A stretch of 64,000 nucleotides of DNA, from positions 7,006,001 to 7,070,000 of the forward strand of contig NZ_CP109596.1 of NCBI RefSeq assembly GCF_036327755.1. Reading direction: 5' to 3'. The position numbers and the translations under genes are program-made. The stretch comes from Nocardia sp. NBC_01503. GTDB taxonomy: Bacteria > Actinomycetota > Actinomycetes > Mycobacteriales > Mycobacteriaceae. Positions 16,213 to 25,172 of the stretch are shown in pieces. Positions within the stretch are counted from its first letter, which is position 1, and every line of letters starts with the position of its first letter. Below the pieces are notes generated by a model. That model had not been told where the DNA came from, ran no database searches, and saw nothing but the letters and a program-made list of their open reading frames with translations.

Positions 16213-17409
16213 TCAGCGAAGTGTCAGCGTGATCGGCTGACGCGGCTGGTCGGGCCGGTACACACAGCGGGTACCGGTGTAGATGGTGGGCATGCACTCG
16301 TTGCAGTGCACGCACATCGATCGGGTTGCGGCGTCGGATTGGATGCGGTGCAGCAGATTCGGCTCACGCAGCAGTGCCCGGCCCATGGCGACGAAGTCGA
16401 AGCCCTCGGCCATGGCCAGGTCCATGGTGTCCTGATTGGTGATGCCGCCCAACAGGATCAGCGGCATGGCGAGTTCGCGACGGAATTGACGCGCCCGCTC
16501 CAGCAGGTACGCCTCCTGATACGGATACTCCTTCAGGAAGGCCCGCCCCATCAACCGGAAGCCCCAGCGCGCCGGTCCCGGAAGGACTTTCGCGAAGGCG
16601 CGGCGTGGTGCGTCGCCGTGGAAGAGCAGCATCGGATTGAGCAGTGAACTACCGGCGGTCAATTCGAGTGCGTCCAGGGCTCCGTCGGCCTCCAGCCAGG
16701 CGGCCACCTGTAGTGATTCCGGGACGGTCAGGCCGCCGCGGATACCGTCCTCCATATTCAGTTTCGCCGTCACCGCAATCCGGTCGCCGACGGCTTCCTT
16801 TACCGCACAGGCGATTTCGCGGGCCAGCCGGGCTCTGTTGGCCGGTGATCCGCCGTAGCCGTCCTTGCGGCGGTTCAGCAGCGGGCTCAGGAACGAGCTG
16901 ACCAGATAGTTGTGCCCGAAATGGATCTCCACCGCGTCGAATCCGGCCTGCTCGGCCAGCAGGGCGGCGTTCGCGTGCGCGGCCACCAGATCCCGGATCT
17001 CGCTCGCGCCGGGAACCTTGGTGGCGCGCATACCGAGCGGGTTGAACATCGGACTGGGTGAGAGCGCGGGCAGCCGATTGGACGCGGCATTGGCGACCGG
17101 TCCGGCATGGCCGATCTGAGCGCTGACCGCCGCACCCTCGGCGTGCACGGCGTCGGTCAATTTACGCAGTCCCGCAACGGCTTCCGGGCGCATCCAGATC
17201 TGGTGCCGATCGGTTCGCCCGCCCGGCGCGACCGCGCAGTAGGCCACGGTCGTCATGCCGACGCCACCGGCGGCCACCTCCCGATGGAAGGCGATCAGCT
17301 CCTCGGTGACCAGCGCGTCGGGGGTGCGGCCTTCGAAGGTCGCGGCCTTGATCACCCTGTTGCGCAAGGTGATCGGGCCGAGTTGGACCGGGGCGAATAT
17401 CTCGTTCAC
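16213..17409 (-). CDS. NADH:flavin oxidoreductase, old yellow enzyme family
   Basis: 398 residues starting at GTG 17409, which overlaps the TetR stop codon by one base (TAGTG). The TIM-barrel FMN enzyme shows PITLRNRVIKAATFEGRTPD near the start, the QIGHAGPVANA segment and HFGHNYLVSSFLSPLLNRRKD. The end has MCVHCNECMPTIYTGTRC, a Cys cluster like that which binds Fe-S in 2,4-dienoyl-CoA reductases, yet the FAD/NAD domain of those enzymes is absent. It would reduce an activated double bond using NAD(P)H. The TetR gene just upstream and the palindrome before it indicate substrate-induced expression. Confidence 0.85.
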   Translation of the reverse strand: MNEIFAPVQLGPITLRNRVIKAATFEGRTPDALVTEELIAFHREVAAGGVGMTTVAYCAVAPGGRTDRHQIWMRPEAVAGLRKLTDAVHAEGAAVSAQIGHAGPVANAASNRLPALSPSPMFNPLGMRATKVPGASEIRDLVAAHANAALLAEQAGFDAVEIHFGHNYLVSSFLSPLLNRRKDGYGGSPANRARLAREIACAVKEAVGDRIAVTAKLNMEDGIRGGLTVPESLQVAAWLEADGALDALELTAGSSLLNPMLLFHGDAPRRAFAKVLPGPARWGFRLMGRAFLKEYPYQEAYLLERARQFRRELAMPLILLGGITNQDTMDLAMAEGFDFVAMGRALLREPNLLHRIQSDAATRSMCVHCNECMPTIYTGTRCVYRPDQPRQPITLTLR

Positions 17410-17984
17410 TAGTGTGTTCCCTTCGGTGTGGTCAGTCCGGCGACCACGAAATCCCGTAGCGTCGCCAACTCGGGAGCCGACATCCCGTGCTCCTCGATCT
17501 CGGGACTGCCGAAACGCATGATGATCAGGTCGAAGGCGAGCATCCACCGCCGTGTGCCCTCACCGGTGCTCAATTCCGGCAGCAGCGCGGTCCAGGACTC
17601 CATCTGAAACCACTGCCCCCGCCAGGTGGTGAGGTGCCGGCCGATGACGAACCGGGCCAGCAGCCGAAGATGCAAGCGGCCCAACGGATCCGCGGCCAGC
17701 TCGACGAAGGGCGCGAGGATGGTGTCGACCACCGCGGGCACCGAATCCCGTCCCGCGGTCGCCCCGGCCAGCCCGGCGGCCCACAGCGGACCCAGCCGAT
17801 CCTCGATCAGCGCACCGACCAGGGCCTCCTTCGACCCGAAGTGATAGTGCACCGCGGCCGGATTGACCTTCGCCGCCGCGCAGATCCCGCGCACCGACAC
17901 CTCGTCATAGGGCTCGACCAGCAGTAACCGCTCCGCGGTGGTCAGCAGCAACTCCCGGGTACCCGCGGCGACCTTCTCGACCAT
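17409..17984 (-). CDS. TetR/AcrR-family regulator of the OYE operon
   Basis: 191 residues from ATG 17984. An upstream in-frame TTG at 18020 lies inside the operator palindrome and is unlikely to be used. The HTH is near residues 22-55 (EVSVRGICAAAKVNPAAVHY followed by HFGSKEALV). The C-terminal ligand domain fits the family that detects hydrophobic ligands. A perfect palindrome ends 32 bases before the start codon, so autoregulation of this gene and of the downstream OYE, SDR and methyltransferase genes is likely. Confidence 0.9.
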   Translation of the reverse strand: MVEKVAAGTRELLLTTAERLLLVEPYDEVSVRGICAAAKVNPAAVHYHFGSKEALVGALIEDRLGPLWAAGLAGATAGRDSVPAVVDTILAPFVELAADPLGRLHLRLLARFVIGRHLTTWRGQWFQMESWTALLPELSTGEGTRRWMLAFDLIIMRFGSPEIEEHGMSAPELATLRDFVVAGLTTPKGTH

Positions 17985-18015
17985 GCCAAGCAGTGAAACA
18001 CAATTCAAACAGCGA

Positions 18016-18032
18016 TTCAATCACTGATTGAA
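18016..18032. promoter_or_regulatory. TetR operator, perfect 17 bp palindrome
   Basis: TTCAATCA-C-TGATTGAA upstream of the TetR gene. Its place between this gene and the YciI gene end, and its perfect symmetry, make it the probable autoregulatory site of the TetR-OYE-SDR-methyltransferase operon. Confidence 0.7.
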
Positions 18033-18043
18033 ACTGCCCCGGC

Positions 18044-18328
18044 TCAGGCGTCGATCTGGGCGATCAGGGAACGGGTGGGCTGTACCTCGGTGATGGTGTA
18101 GTCGGCCAGGCGCTCGCGGTGGAACGGGTCCTCGGTGATGAGGCGTTCGATCGCGGCGCGGTCAGTACCGCGCGCCAGGATCACTCCGCCGGTTCTGGGG
18201 ACCTTGCGGCCGGTCATCAGAAAGGTGCCCGCGGCCAGCTGCCGATCGATGTATTCGTAGTGTTCGGGCAGCCAGGCGTCGAGCCGCTCGAGCGCGCCGT
18301 CGCGGTAGGTCAGATCGAGGATGAACAT
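18044..18328 (-). CDS. YciI-family protein
   Basis: 94 residues from ATG 18328. An upstream TTG four codons earlier is less likely. It has the YCII fold pattern: FILDLTYRDGALERLDAWLP with the His of PEHYEYIDRQ, then LMTGRKVPRTGGVILARG and EDPFHRERLADYTITE. The His/Asp pair and the FHRE segment match this ferredoxin-like fold, whose members sit in various catabolic operons. The function is unassigned. It follows the LysR gene by 69 bases on the same strand. Confidence 0.75.
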   Translation of the reverse strand: MFILDLTYRDGALERLDAWLPEHYEYIDRQLAAGTFLMTGRKVPRTGGVILARGTDRAAIERLITEDPFHRERLADYTITEVQPTRSLIAQIDA

Positions 18329-18397
18329 GATGGAAAGCAAACGCGGGCAACCGTTCCCGCGTCCAAGAGGCAGCGCCTCACGAGTGTTACCGAACGC

Positions 18398-19258
18398 CTA
18401 AAGGTTCAGGTCCGTCGCGATCTGGGCGAGCGCCAGGTGACGGGTATCACTCGGAAAGGCCAGTGCCAGGCGGAGTCTCGGTGCGTCCGAGGCCAGGGGC
18501 CGCCACATGAGCGAACGGGTCGGATCGGCGTCGCGTTCGGGGCGCAATGCCACGCAGGGCTCCGAACCGGAGAGTTCGGCCAGGGTCACCGAACGCCGCG
18601 CGGTCGACACCCGCACCGCGGGCTGCCAGCCGTGCTCGTGGCAGACCCGCAGCACCTCGTCGTGGTATCCGGGTGCGAGATCGCGACGGAACCACAGCAA
18701 CCGCTCGCCCACCAGATCCGCCCACTCGATCGACGCGTTCGCGGCGAGCCGATGTCGGACCGAAAGCAACACCCCCAGCGGCTCATCGGAGACCACGGCG
18801 ACCGTCAGATCCGCACCCTCGATCGGCAGTGACACCACTCCAGCGTCCAGCACACCCCGCCGCAGCAGCGGCAGCTGCGCCGCGGACGACAGATCACGGA
18901 ACTCCACCACCGCACCGGCATGCCGGGCCGCGCCGACGATACGGGTCGGCAGATCCTCGGCCGCGCCCGGCGCGATACCCACCGACAGCAGCGGTTCCGC
19001 CGCCGCGGCCGCGACCGCGCGCACTCCCCGCTCGGCCGCGGCCAAGGCCACCCGCGCCTCGGGCAACAGCGCCCGCCCCGCGGCGGTCAAAGCCATTCCG
19101 GCGGCCGACCGATCGAACAGCTCCGCACGCAACTCCTGCTCCAGCGCGCGAATCTGCTGACTCAACGAGGGCGAACGCAGCCCGAGCCCCTGCGCGGCAC
19201 GCGTCAGATTCCCCTCGTCGGCCACCGCACAGAAGTATCGAAGCTGCCGTAATTCCAC
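18398..19258 (-). CDS. LysR-family transcriptional regulator
   Basis: 286 residues with the classic N-terminal winged helix: MELRQLRYFCAVADEGNLTR, AAQGLGLRSPSLSQQIRALE and LFDRSAAGMALTAAGRALLP. A periplasmic-binding-like effector domain follows, weakly conserved as usual. No obvious divergent partner is present; the neighbour on the same strand is the YciI gene, which it may control. Effector unknown. Confidence 0.88.
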   Translation of the reverse strand: MELRQLRYFCAVADEGNLTRAAQGLGLRSPSLSQQIRALEQELRAELFDRSAAGMALTAAGRALLPEARVALAAAERGVRAVAAAAAEPLLSVGIAPGAAEDLPTRIVGAARHAGAVVEFRDLSSAAQLPLLRRGVLDAGVVSLPIEGADLTVAVVSDEPLGVLLSVRHRLAANASIEWADLVGERLLWFRRDLAPGYHDEVLRVCHEHGWQPAVRVSTARRSVTLAELSGSEPCVALRPERDADPTRSLMWRPLASDAPRLRLALAFPSDTRHLALAQIATDLNL

Positions 19259-19347
19259 CCCGACAGTGAACCAGAATCCGGGCGGATATCCGGGTTGCCG
19301 ACGAGCACGGTTACCCTTTCGCGACGGCCATCACGGGTGCACCGTCG

Positions 19348-20322
19348 CTACCGATCGGAGAATGCCTCGGCCCTGGCGCGGTCGCGGGCCAGGGCTCGAT
19401 CGCGTTGCTCCTCGAAGCGGGGGATCTGTGCGGTCTCCAGGTTGTACAGGAAGGCCGCGAGGCTGTCCCGGGCCGATTCACCGCGCGGGCCGAAATCGTT
19501 GCGGTCGAACAGGTTCCAAGCGCGGACGACGGGGTTGACGACCTCTTCGAGGTGCTGGCGCAGGTCGTAGATGCCATGTTTGGCCATCAGCACCCCGTGG
19601 CGGCGGAAGTTGGGCATCGAGTGGCCGGGCATCCGGAAGTTCTCGATCACCCGGACGATCGCCTCGATGGCCTGGTCGGGGGCGAGGTCGAGGGCGGCGG
19701 CGCACATATTGCGATAGAAGATCATGTGCAGGTTCTCGTCCGCGGCGACCCGCGCCAGCATGCGCTCGGCGATGGGATCATCGCAGACCTTGCCGGTATT
19801 GCGGTGGCTGACGCGAGTGGCCAGCTCCTGGAACGACACATACGCCACCGAATGCAGGAATCCCGCGCCGTCGTGTTCGTGAAGTTCGCTGGGCGCGGCG
19901 AAGCCGGTGCCCATATGGGTCATGCGGTCGTTCTCCAGCGCGACCGGATCCACGCCGCGGGTGACCACGAGATAGTCGCGCATGACCACGCTGTGCCGGT
20001 TCTCCTCGGCGGTCCAGCGCCCGACCCAGGTACCCCACGCGCCGTCCAGCGAGAAGTTCGTGGCGATCTCGCGATGGTACGAGGGTAGGTTGTCCTCGGT
20101 CAGCAGGTTGGTGATCATCGCGGCCCTGGCGACCTCGGAGAGTTCGGATTGTTCCGGCTCCCAGTCGATTCCGCCCAGCATGGCGAAATTGCCGCCCACA
20201 TCCCACGGTACATAGTCATGCGGATGCCAGTCCTTGGCCATGGCCAGATGCCGGTTGACCTCCTTCTCGGCGATCGGCTCCAATTCGGTCAGCAATTGCG
20301 TCTGGGTCAGATCGCGAACCAC
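19348..20322 (-). CDS. desA: Acyl-ACP desaturase, DesA1/DesA2-type diiron enzyme
   Basis: 324 residues from GTG 20322 after AAGGTGA. It strongly resembles mycobacterial DesA1: LLTELEPIAEKEVNRHLAMA, PHDYVPWDVGGNF, NLLTEDNLPSYHREIA. The diiron ligands are visible: Glu76, His83, Glu107 and His110 (TAEENRH), Glu166 with SFQELATRVSHRNTGK, and Glu196/His199 (ADENLHMIFYRN). The family introduces a double bond into ACP-bound acyl chains for unsaturated fatty acids or mycolates, with reduced ferredoxin as donor. It is a single gene with its own 190 bp upstream region. Confidence 0.92.
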   Translation of the reverse strand: MVRDLTQTQLLTELEPIAEKEVNRHLAMAKDWHPHDYVPWDVGGNFAMLGGIDWEPEQSELSEVARAAMITNLLTEDNLPSYHREIATNFSLDGAWGTWVGRWTAEENRHSVVMRDYLVVTRGVDPVALENDRMTHMGTGFAAPSELHEHDGAGFLHSVAYVSFQELATRVSHRNTGKVCDDPIAERMLARVAADENLHMIFYRNMCAAALDLAPDQAIEAIVRVIENFRMPGHSMPNFRRHGVLMAKHGIYDLRQHLEEVVNPVVRAWNLFDRNDFGPRGESARDSLAAFLYNLETAQIPRFEEQRDRALARDRARAEAFSDR

Positions 20323-20466
20323 AGATCGTTCACCTTGCCCTTCGGATGAGGAATGGATGCTGCCTTGCGAAAGTGAGGATGCCTATCGGAAAATCGGCGA
20401 TGTAGGGTCCAAAGTCCTGAGAGATGCGGAGTTTCGGCACCGCACGCCCGCGATCATTCGACCGGT

Positions 20467-20495
20467 GGCCGAGCCGGGCAGCGCCCGACTCGGCC
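20467..20495 (-). terminator. GC-rich hairpin after the secreted hydrolase gene
   Basis: GGCCGAG (20467-20473) pairs with CTCGGCC (20489-20495), and the inner bases CCGGGC/GCCCGA continue the stem with one mismatch. It lies 17-45 bases past the hydrolase stop on the minus strand. No U-run follows, which is usual for actinobacterial hairpin terminators. Confidence 0.5.
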
Positions 20496-20511
20496 GTCCG
20501 AATCGCAGGTG

Positions 20512-21480
20512 TCAGGACAGGGTTTGGACGGTCCCCGCCGTGATGAGACTCTGGTAGTAGCCGCCGCCCGGGTAGAGGTCGGCGGTTGTCGAGCCGGAGA
20601 TGAAGTCACCCGCCCAGCCGATCGAAAGGCGCTGTAGCGCTTCGATATTCTTCGCCTGCGGGGTGCCGCAGGCCACTTTGTCGGGTGCCGGGGCACTGCT
20701 GCCCTCGACATCGATGTGCGCGCCGGAGGTCAGCCGCACACCCAGGAAAGGGCGCGAAAGCTGATCGAGCAGCACCTGAGTGCCCGCACCGTTCCTGTTG
20801 CAGGTGTAGGGCGGAGCGGTGACCGCCAGGATCGGCAGCGTGGTGTTGGCCAGGTGGTTGAGCGAGCTGCTGAGGTTGTTGCCGATGAAGCTCTTCACCG
20901 GGTCATAGAGCACCATGCCGCGCAGCTTCGCGAAGGCGTCCGGATAGTCCTGGCGCAGTTGCTGTGCCACGTACGGCACCGCCTCGCCGCCCGCGGAGTG
21001 CCCGGCGAAGACCCATGAGGTGGGCAGCGGCAGCGTGCTGCGCCCGGCCTTGGTGCGAGCCTCGGTGAAGCTGCGGCCGAGCTTGTCACCGAGATCGGCG
21101 GATTTGCCGAACAGGTCGGCGACATTGTGCAGGAAATCGGTGTTGTTGCCGAGGTTTTCGAGTGTGCAGCCCAGGACGTTCGCGGTGGGCAGGGTGGGGG
21201 CGAAGACCAGGAAACCCTGGGCGGTGAACTTGCGCGCGGTGTCGTCGACCGAGTCGTTGGCGCTGGCGAAGCCGTGCTGGAGCCAGACCAGACCCTTGGG
21301 ATCACCGCCGGGGAAGTACCAGGCGCTGCTCTGATGCAGTGTGGTGAAGGCGCATCGAATATCGACCTTGTTCTCCACCTTGGTGACCGTGGTCTCGGCC
21401 GCGGCATCCGGTGTGGACACGGTGGTGAACAGGGTTGCGGTGCATGCGATTACCGCGGCGAGAAGCCGTCCGATTCGCAA
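20512..21480 (-). CDS. Secreted alpha/beta hydrolase
   Basis: 322 residues. The signal peptide is RIGRLLAAVIACTATLFTTV with cleavage predicted after DAAA near residue 28. The mature enzyme has VWLQHGFASANDSVDD (oxyanion loop region), the nucleophile elbow FAGHSAGGEAVPY and a C-terminal His in LTSGAHIDVEG. Two or three Cys pairs fit an extracellular protein. This matches exported Mycobacterium/Nocardia hydrolases with lipase or esterase folds. Substrate unknown. Confidence 0.82.
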   Translation of the reverse strand: MRIGRLLAAVIACTATLFTTVSTPDAAAETTVTKVENKVDIRCAFTTLHQSSAWYFPGGDPKGLVWLQHGFASANDSVDDTARKFTAQGFLVFAPTLPTANVLGCTLENLGNNTDFLHNVADLFGKSADLGDKLGRSFTEARTKAGRSTLPLPTSWVFAGHSAGGEAVPYVAQQLRQDYPDAFAKLRGMVLYDPVKSFIGNNLSSSLNHLANTTLPILAVTAPPYTCNRNGAGTQVLLDQLSRPFLGVRLTSGAHIDVEGSSAPAPDKVACGTPQAKNIEALQRLSIGWAGDFISGSTTADLYPGGGYYQSLITAGTVQTLS

Positions 21481-21623
21481 TGGAACTCCTAATGTTTCTC
21501 ACATCGAAACGATGTTTCGCTTCTAGCGGTCCATTAGGGGGCCACGGGATGAACGGCGTCAATAGTCTGAAACGAGATTGCTTAACAATAGCCATCAGGC
21601 GGCACCGCGCCCGGACACGACCA

Positions 21624-21653
21624 ATCGACCGGGCCGGTACCGGCTCGGTCGAT
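21624..21653 (-). terminator. 30 bp palindrome downstream of the lipocalin gene
   Basis: ATCGACCG and CGGTCGAT flank a GCCGGTACCGGC core, with a single mismatched pair in 30 bases. It lies 45 bases after the lipocalin stop on the minus strand and would end the MmpL-lipocalin transcript. Confidence 0.5.
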
Positions 21654-21697
21654 CAGGCGATATGCGCGATGTCAGAATTCGGTTCGGGGCACCTCGC

Positions 21698-22309
21698 TCA
21701 GGCCACGCACAGCGGGGCGATCCGGTCGAGACCGCCGGTGGCGGGGGTTGTCAGATACCAGCAGGGGTCCTCACCCGCCGCCGTGACGGCGGCGCGGATA
21801 TCGCGCCATTGTGCCGCGTCCAGGGCCGGGGTCCGTGACAGTACGAAGCCGGACAACCGGTTCGGATCGGTGACCAGCGCCCAGGCGTAGTCGTCGCCGA
21901 GTGCGGTGACGATGTAGTTGGTCGGGCCGTAACGCATGTCCTGGGTCGGTACGCCCGGAAAGCTGACATGCAATTGCGCACGGGTCACGGGATCGGTGAC
22001 GGTGGCGGTGCCGCGGATATCGTTCGGTCCGCCGGACCAGGTCGTGCACGAATTGTGCACCGCCACATCGCCTTGCTGATCCAGCGTGTACTCCGCGCGC
22101 GTATCCCTCGCGCAGACCAGATTGAAATACTGTGGCACCGCGGCCAATTGGTACCAGGTGCCCAGATATCGGGTCAGGTCGAGGTCGGCGATCGGCGCGG
22201 GCGGGTCGGCCTGGGCGGTCGCCGGGGCTCCGATTCCCGCGACCGGAGCCCAACTCGCCGCGGCCACGGCGAGAGCAGCCAGGGCCGTACGCATTCGATT
22301 TCGATTCAC
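21698..22309 (-). CDS. Secreted lipocalin (Blc/apolipoprotein D-like)
   Basis: 203 residues from GTG 22309, with AGGAG 5 bases upstream. The GTG overlaps the MmpL stop codon (GTGA). The signal peptide (RTALAALAVAAASWAPVAG) ends near ATAQA. The lipocalin signature is YLGTWYQLAAVPQYF, followed by CARDTRAEYTLDQQG, and the fold closes with YAWALVTDPNRLSGFVLSR. There is no lipobox, unlike E. coli Blc. Bacterial lipocalins bind fatty acids or lysophospholipids in the envelope. Translational coupling to an MmpL exporter suggests that it accepts or shuttles the exported lipid. That is inference. Confidence 0.85.
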   Translation of the reverse strand: MNRNRMRTALAALAVAAASWAPVAGIGAPATAQADPPAPIADLDLTRYLGTWYQLAAVPQYFNLVCARDTRAEYTLDQQGDVAVHNSCTTWSGGPNDIRGTATVTDPVTRAQLHVSFPGVPTQDMRYGPTNYIVTALGDDYAWALVTDPNRLSGFVLSRTPALDAAQWRDIRAAVTAAGEDPCWYLTTPATGGLDRIAPLCVA

Positions 22310-24366
22310 GGTGTTCTCCTTTCGATATGACGGCGACCGGGCCACCAGATCCGGTCACCGAGAATGGCGAACAAGGCTGGGACAGCGACGGTTCGGACGA
22401 CGAACGTATCGAGCAGAATGCCGATGCCGACCACGATGCCCAGCTGGGTGAGGGTGATCAGCGGCAGCACTCCCAGCACGCAGAAGACCGCCGCCAGCAC
22501 CACGCCGGCGCTGGTGATCACCGCGCCGGTGGAGGCGACCGCGCGCACCATTCCGTCGACGGTGCCGTGCCGCTCGGCCTCCTCCCGCGCCCGGACCACG
22601 AGGAAGATCGTGTAATCCACGCCGAGCGCGACCAGGAACAGGAAGCCGAACAGCGGGACATTGGTGTCCAGCGCGGGGAATCCGAAGAGATGGTCACTGG
22701 CCAGACTGCCCAGCCCCAAGGCCGCCAGCGCACTGATCACGGTGACGGCGACCAGGATCAGCGCGGCCGGGATGGCCCGCAGCAGCACCAGTAGCACCGC
22801 CAGGATGACCGCGAGGATGAGCGGAATGACCAGCGCCTGATCGCGCCGGGCCGCGTCTCGGGTGTCGAGGGCCTGCGCATCCGAACCGCCCACCAGGGCT
22901 TGCGATCCGGGGATCGCCGAAAGCTCCCCGCGCAGCCGTTCGATGGTTGCGAAGGCCCCCGCGGAGGCGGGCGGTGCGTCCAGCACGACCGCCCATCGCG
23001 TCAGACCGGCGTCGGACTCTCCCCCGGCGCTCGCACGGGACACGCCTCCGGCGTGGTCGAGCGCCCGCTGCACCTCGGCGGCCGCGGCGGTCTTCGCCAG
23101 CACGATCGCGGGATCCGATGTGCCCGAAGGGAAGTGGGCGGCCAGGCTGCCCAGTCCGTCCACCGACTCCGCACGCACTCGGAATTGCTCGGTCTGGGCG
23201 AGTCCGACCTTGGTCACCAACAGTCCACTCGCACACAGCAGTAGCACCGCGAGCACCGGCACCAGCACGCGGACCGGCCGCCGCACCACCCGCGCGGCGA
23301 TCGCGTACCACACCCCGGACCGTGTCTCGTCCCGCTCATCCACGCGGGGAACGAAGGGCCAGAACACCTTTCGACCGCACAGCGCCAGCGCGGGCGGGAG
23401 CGCGAACAGGACGAACACCAGCGCCACCACCAGCCCGGCGGCCGCGAACGCGCCCAGGCTGCGGGTATTGGGCAGCACCGCGAGCAGCAGCGTCAGCAGC
23501 GCGATGACCACGGTGGCATTGCTGGCCAGAATGGCAGGGGCGGCACGGCGCACCGCGGCGCGCAACGCTTCTCGATGAGATTCGCGGTGGTGGAGTTCGT
23601 CGCGATACCGCGAGACCAGCAGCAGAGCGTAGTTGGTGCCCGCACCGAAGACGAGCACGCTGGTGATCCCGCTGGTGGATCCGTCGAAGGCGAGCCCGGT
23701 CACATGGGAGAGCAGGGTGCCGACCGAGGTGGCCACCCGGTCCGCCAGAGCCACCACGGTCAGCGGCAGCAACCACAGCACCGGCGACCGGTAGGTCGCT
23801 ATGAGCAGCACCATCACCACCAGTGCGGTGACCGCCAGCAGCAATACGTTCGCCCCGGAGAACGATTCGGCGATATCGGCACCGAAGGCCGGGCCGCCGG
23901 TCACCTGGAAGACCAACTGCGGTGGCATATCCCGGTCGGCCGCCGCGCGCAGCCCCTGCACGCGATCGGAGAGCGCGAACCCGTCGAGCGAGGCGGGCAC
24001 CGGAACAGCGAGCAAGGCCGCCCGGCGATCCGGCGCGATCACGGCGGGTGCGCGGTCACCGGTACCGGCTCGCATGCGCTCCCCCGCGGATTCCACGGCA
24101 GCGACATCCTGTGCGGTGAGCTCACCGCCATCGGCGCGGGTGGCGACCAGTACCGCGGCGGCGGTATCGCCGCCCGGGAACCGCTTCACCATGGCCGCGA
24201 CACGCGCGGACTCGGCCGAATCCGGCAAGGACTTGGGCCCCTGCCCCGAACTGTCGTCGGTTCCGGCCGCACCCATGATCAACACGCCCGCCGCGATAAC
24301 CGCGAGAAGAACTGCCCATGCCCTGCGCCCGGTGACCAGGGCCGCGTAGCGATCCCATACGCTCAT
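22306..24366 (-). CDS. MmpL-family RND transporter
   Basis: 686 residues with the duplicated MmpL/YdfJ plan: an N-terminal helix (AWAVLLAVIAAGVLIMG), an extracellular domain, then helix bundles with FGAGTNYALLLVSRYRDELH near residue 240 and LVALGVDYTIFLVVRAREE near 585. The Asp-Tyr pair (VDYT) of the proton relay is intact in the second half, while the first half has TNYA at that place. MmpL proteins export lipids or hydrophobic drugs in actinobacteria. A divergent MarR gene and a palindrome 10 bases before the start suggest ligand-induced control. Confidence 0.9.
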   Translation of the reverse strand: MSVWDRYAALVTGRRAWAVLLAVIAAGVLIMGAAGTDDSSGQGPKSLPDSAESARVAAMVKRFPGGDTAAAVLVATRADGGELTAQDVAAVESAGERMRAGTGDRAPAVIAPDRRAALLAVPVPASLDGFALSDRVQGLRAAADRDMPPQLVFQVTGGPAFGADIAESFSGANVLLLAVTALVVMVLLIATYRSPVLWLLPLTVVALADRVATSVGTLLSHVTGLAFDGSTSGITSVLVFGAGTNYALLLVSRYRDELHHRESHREALRAAVRRAAPAILASNATVVIALLTLLLAVLPNTRSLGAFAAAGLVVALVFVLFALPPALALCGRKVFWPFVPRVDERDETRSGVWYAIAARVVRRPVRVLVPVLAVLLLCASGLLVTKVGLAQTEQFRVRAESVDGLGSLAAHFPSGTSDPAIVLAKTAAAAEVQRALDHAGGVSRASAGGESDAGLTRWAVVLDAPPASAGAFATIERLRGELSAIPGSQALVGGSDAQALDTRDAARRDQALVIPLILAVILAVLLVLLRAIPAALILVAVTVISALAALGLGSLASDHLFGFPALDTNVPLFGFLFLVALGVDYTIFLVVRAREEAERHGTVDGMVRAVASTGAVITSAGVVLAAVFCVLGVLPLITLTQLGIVVGIGILLDTFVVRTVAVPALFAILGDRIWWPGRRHIERRTP

Positions 24367-24375
24367 GGAGCCAAC

Positions 24376-24394
24376 TATTTCAGATTCTTAAATA
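24376..24394. promoter_or_regulatory. Likely MarR operator between mmpL and marR
   Basis: TATTT (24376-24380) and AAATA (24390-24394) frame a 9-base centre that is partly symmetric, in a short AT-rich island 10 bases before the MmpL start. The divergent MarR gene begins at 24458. MarR proteins commonly bind such sites and repress both genes. Confidence 0.5.
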
Positions 24395-24457
24395 TCACGC
24401 AAAGGGCATCCGCTCCGCTGGCACTAGGCTGAACCTCTGACCACGAAGGAGGGAGCA

Positions 24458-25009
24458 GTGGCCGACCACCCGGCGAATCCACCCGAGCTCGCGACCGAAC
24501 GCCCAGGGCTCGAAACCGAGATCGCCCGCGATGTCCGCGCCCTCGCCGCGGTCTCCGAGCAGATCGGGCACAGCTTCGCCCGCTCACATGAACTGCGCCC
24601 CAACGATTTCCGCGCCCTGGTCCATGTGGCCACCGCGGAGGCCGAGGGCACCCCGCTCACCGCGGGCGGGCTGGGAACCCTCACCGGCGTCTCCCCCGCC
24701 GCCATCACCTATCTCGTCGAGCGCATGATCGACTCCGGTCACCTCGAGCGGGCGGTCGACGCCACGGATCGCCGCCGCGTCAAACTCCACTACACGGATC
24801 AAGGCATGGCGGTCGCCGCGGCCTTCTTCATGCCCTTGGCCACCCGAATGCGCGCCGCGCTGTCACCCCTGTCCGACAGCGAACTCGAAACGACCCATCG
24901 CACGCTGGTCCGCATCATCGCCGCGTTGCGCGAGTTCGCCACCGAACTCGACGATCCCGGTGCCGCGCCACCCGCCCCGCCGATGCCGGGCCCGAAGAAT
25001 ATCGGGTAA
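24458..25009 (+). CDS. MarR-family transcriptional regulator
   Basis: 183 residues from GTG 24458 after GGAGGGAG. The winged helix is at about residues 55-115: PLTAGGLGTLTGVSPAAITY, then the wing DATDRRRVKLHYTDQG. The long helices at both ends form the dimer interface. It is divergent from the MmpL-lipocalin operon and probably represses it until a lipophilic ligand binds. Confidence 0.88.
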   Translation: MADHPANPPELATERPGLETEIARDVRALAAVSEQIGHSFARSHELRPNDFRALVHVATAEAEGTPLTAGGLGTLTGVSPAAITYLVERMIDSGHLERAVDATDRRRVKLHYTDQGMAVAAAFFMPLATRMRAALSPLSDSELETTHRTLVRIIAALREFATELDDPGAAPPAPPMPGPKNIG

Positions 25010-25172
25010 CCCGATCCGATCACGGAGTCCGAAGTGCCCTTCGGCAGGGTTCGAGTTGGCCATGGACCCTAGGGCATCGGGGCGCGAATCGATAGCGTCG
25101 AGGGATCGGGCGTTGAATCGTCCAGTGATTCAGCGATTCCGGTGACCGCACCGCACTCGAAGGCAGCTGGCG

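Noticed and set aside
14825..16240. 471-codon plus-strand frame opposite the methyltransferase and SDR
   Set aside because: It spans two real genes on the other strand and lacks any recognisable feature.
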